DNA of 64,000 nt, from the NCBI GenBank assembly GCA_022844225.1, contig JALHMC010000003.1, forward strand, positions 124,001 to 188,000, read 5' to 3'. Positions 62,434 through 64,000 of the stretch are shown one piece after another (position 1 is the first letter of the stretch; each line of letters opens with the position of its first letter). The translations under genes and the position numbers were made by a program. Under the pieces are notes generated by a model. It was not told where the DNA came from and searched no databases. It saw only the letters and a program-made list of their open reading frames with translations. The DNA is from Hyphomicrobiaceae bacterium. GTDB lineage: Bacteria; Pseudomonadota; Alphaproteobacteria; Rhizobiales; Hyphomicrobiaceae.

Positions 62434-62784
62434 ATGCATCTCGGAACCCTCATTGCCCGCCTTGAGCACGAGAACAATGCGGCCGTGGCGTTGGAGGCGC
62501 TCGGCGACATTGTTCTGTTCACGGCAGTCAGCGAGGCGGGCTCTCGCTACGAGGAAAGCCCGGGGGCTTATGCTGCGGGCGCCGTTGCGCGCTTTGCGAA
62601 TGGCGCCGGCGACGAGGATTGGGTCAGTCTCATCGGTCATATCGAGAGAGCCGACGACCCGGGACACGCGGCACTCGTGCGCATGCTGCAGTGGGCGCTC
62701 GCGCTCGACGCCGTGGACGGTGTGGGTGAGGGACAGACAACCTGCACCTGCGGAGCCCCTCACGCGTTGGAGGGGCTACCATGA
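62434..62784 (+). CDS. Small unknown protein in nar operon
   Basis: A 116-residue acidic helical protein. I do not recognise a named family. It has LGDIVLFTAVSEAGSRY and ends with a Cys pair in TTCTCGAPH, which could bind metal. A GGAG ribosome-binding site precedes the ATG at 62434. Its stop overlaps the hemerythrin start (ATGA), so the two are co-translated and probably belong to the nitrate-respiration module. Confidence 0.75.
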   Translation: MHLGTLIARLEHENNAAVALEALGDIVLFTAVSEAGSRYEESPGAYAAGAVARFANGAGDEDWVSLIGHIERADDPGHAALVRMLQWALALDAVDGVGEGQTTCTCGAPHALEGLP

Positions 62785-63350
62785 GCCGGGCTGTCACGAC
62801 GAACGATCCAGTGGAGCGGTACGGCCTGACGCAGCTGGATGCGCTGCCCTTGTCCATGCTCGACGAACCACTGGATTTCGTCTCTGCCGATCACTTCCGG
62901 CAGCGCAGCCTCTGCAGGGTCTTGCAAAGTTTCGCGCGCAGCCGCCATGTGCCGCGTGAGTGTGCCGACAAAATCACGGCATTTCTCACACATGATCTTT
63001 CACTGCATCATCAGGACGAGGATGCCGATCTTTTCCCAACCTTGCGCAAGCGCGCAGAGCCAGAGGATGGTCTATCGACGATCCTCGCCCGGTTGTCCGA
63101 CGACCACCGCGAGGCCTCGCCGCTGGTCTTAGAGATTGTCGCGGCGTTGTCGGTAAAGCCGAAGCGCGGCGGGATCGCGATCTCGGCTGCGGCAGCCGAA
63201 ACGATGTTTGCCTACGTCGAGGGCGAACAGCGCCATCTCTCGGTCGAGGCGGGGATCGTGCTGGTGATCGCACGCAAACGCCTGACGACGGCAGACCTTC
63301 GAGAACTGAGCCGTTCGATGAAGACGAGACGCGGAGTCAAGGCTGCATGA
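62781..63350 (+). CDS. Hemerythrin-like (HHE) domain protein
   Basis: About 189 residues with a hemerythrin HHE cation-binding fold. The His/Glu-rich positions are SADHFRQRSL, LSLHHQDEDADLFP and LSDDHREASPL, which would bind a di-iron site. In other bacteria such proteins bind O2 or NO, or repair iron sites under nitrosative stress; a role in protecting nitrate reduction is inferred. It overlaps its neighbours on both sides by four bases. Confidence 0.88.
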   Translation: MSRAVTTNDPVERYGLTQLDALPLSMLDEPLDFVSADHFRQRSLCRVLQSFARSRHVPRECADKITAFLTHDLSLHHQDEDADLFPTLRKRAEPEDGLSTILARLSDDHREASPLVLEIVAALSVKPKRGGIAISAAAAETMFAYVEGEQRHLSVEAGIVLVIARKRLTTADLRELSRSMKTRRGVKAA

Positions 63351-64000
63351 CACGTACGCTCGACTACCTGCTCGACCGCAATGTCGCCTGGTCGTTAGCC
63401 AAGACTCGTGACGATCCGGCATATTTCCGCCGCATGGCCGAACAGCAATCGCCCTCCTATCTGTGGATCGGCTGCTCCGACAGTCGCGTAACGGCGAACG
63501 ATGTGCTCGGGCTCGATCCGGGCGAGGTGTTCGTCCACCGCAACATCGCTAATGTCGTCCACACCAGCGATCTCAACATCCTGTCGGTTCTCGAATTCGC
63601 CATCCAGCACCTTCGAGTGCGGCACATCATCGTCTGCGGGCATTACGGGTGCGGCGGCATCGAGCGGGCACTGTCAGAAGAGCGCAGTGCCATGGTCGAT
63701 CACTGGCTGCAGCCGATCACCATGTTTCATCGGAAGCACAGGGCGCATTTCGATCGCCTGTCGTCGCGCACGGCGCTGCTCGACCGCGTGAGCGAGTTGA
63801 ACATCGAGATGCAGGTCCGCCGTATTGCCACCATGCCGCTGGTCGAGAACGCGTGGAGCCGCGGCCAAGACCTCCATCTGCATGGGTGGATCTACGGCAT
63901 GCACGACGGGCTTATCCGGGATCTCGGGCCTCATGTCTCCTCGATCGAGGAACGCGATGCCCTACCGTCCATCGACCAACGTGTGTTCCACGCCGAAGAA
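63347..64000 (+). CDS. Beta-carbonic anhydrase, partial at window edge
   Basis: Beta-class carbonic anhydrase; CO2 + H2O to bicarbonate. The zinc site is Cys in IGCSDSRV and His/Cys in CGHYGCGGI. FVHRNIANVVH and LHGWIYGMHDG are family stretches. The ATG overlaps the hemerythrin stop by four bases. No stop codon is reached before the window ends, but the 218 residues present are close to the usual full length. Its place in a nar operon is unusual. Confidence 0.93.
   Translation, partial: MTRTLDYLLDRNVAWSLAKTRDDPAYFRRMAEQQSPSYLWIGCSDSRVTANDVLGLDPGEVFVHRNIANVVHTSDLNILSVLEFAIQHLRVRHIIVCGHYGCGGIERALSEERSAMVDHWLQPITMFHRKHRAHFDRLSSRTALLDRVSELNIEMQVRRIATMPLVENAWSRGQDLHLHGWIYGMHDGLIRDLGPHVSSIEERDALPSIDQRVFHAEE

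Overview
The window is high-G+C bacterial DNA (by eye above 60%) and reads as a chromosome segment from an alphaproteobacterium, most likely order Hyphomicrobiales (Rhizobiales). This placement is an inference from gene content: a fused MrpA/B antiporter subunit, phaA-phaB divergent from phaR, split glycine decarboxylase genes behind a glycine riboswitch, GluQRS, an aminoacyl:carrier-protein ligase of the kind known from Bradyrhizobium and Agrobacterium, and a respiratory nitrate reductase with a fused NarK. No rRNA operon, prophage, insertion sequence or CRISPR array was seen. Coding density is high, and many neighbours overlap by four bases (ATGA or GTGA).

Layout. 1-7.0 kb (minus): the start of an Mrp Na+/H+ antiporter operon, an SDR oxidoreductase, and a DMT permease coupled to rsmD and rluB. 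7.3-9.8 kb: a Tyr/His-rich secreted protein, a potassium channel with a C-terminal zinc ribbon, tadA, and an HExxH protein. 9.9-15.6 kb (minus): a tandem glycine riboswitch, then gcvT-gcvH-gcvPA, two small paralogous genes of unknown function, and gcvPB. 15.7-21.7 kb: a GNAT/nitrilase fusion, the PHB genes phaA, phaB and phaR, and a Tat-exported TctC-like binding protein. 21.7-28.5 kb: an EF-G-like GTPase, a secreted hypothetical protein, the ribosomal alpha operon rpsM-rpsK-rpoA-rplQ with a strong terminator, and an AlkA-like glycosylase. 28.5-38.1 kb: gluQRS, a DUF1287 protein with a 42-bp minisatellite, rsmC-like, nth, DUF2244, an Ada-like repair protein, an ABC exporter pair and an alpha/beta-hydrolase-fold protein.

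38.2-45.7 kb (minus) is the most interesting region. A membrane-anchored SGNH/DltD-like protein, an MBOAT acyltransferase, a class-II-synthetase-like amino acid:carrier-protein ligase and a small carrier protein lie in one tight operon, followed by a response regulator and a hybrid histidine kinase. The four enzymes match the functional parts of the Gram-positive dlt (teichoic acid D-alanylation) system, with the adenylation enzyme DltA replaced by a SerRS-like ligase. I infer a Gram-negative pathway that loads an amino acid onto a carrier protein and exports it to decorate a periplasmic or surface polymer.

45.8-51.7 kb: a BASS-family transporter, a multi-PAS histidine kinase, purA with a terminator-like hairpin in its leader, tRNA-Phe(GAA), and a Crp/Fnr regulator. 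52.0-64.0 kb (plus): a denitrification-type operon narK-narG-narH-narJ-narI followed by a PpiC prolyl isomerase, a small unknown protein, a hemerythrin-like protein and a beta-carbonic anhydrase cut by the window end. Between the Crp/Fnr gene and narK are one perfect and one near-perfect FNR/NNR-type box.
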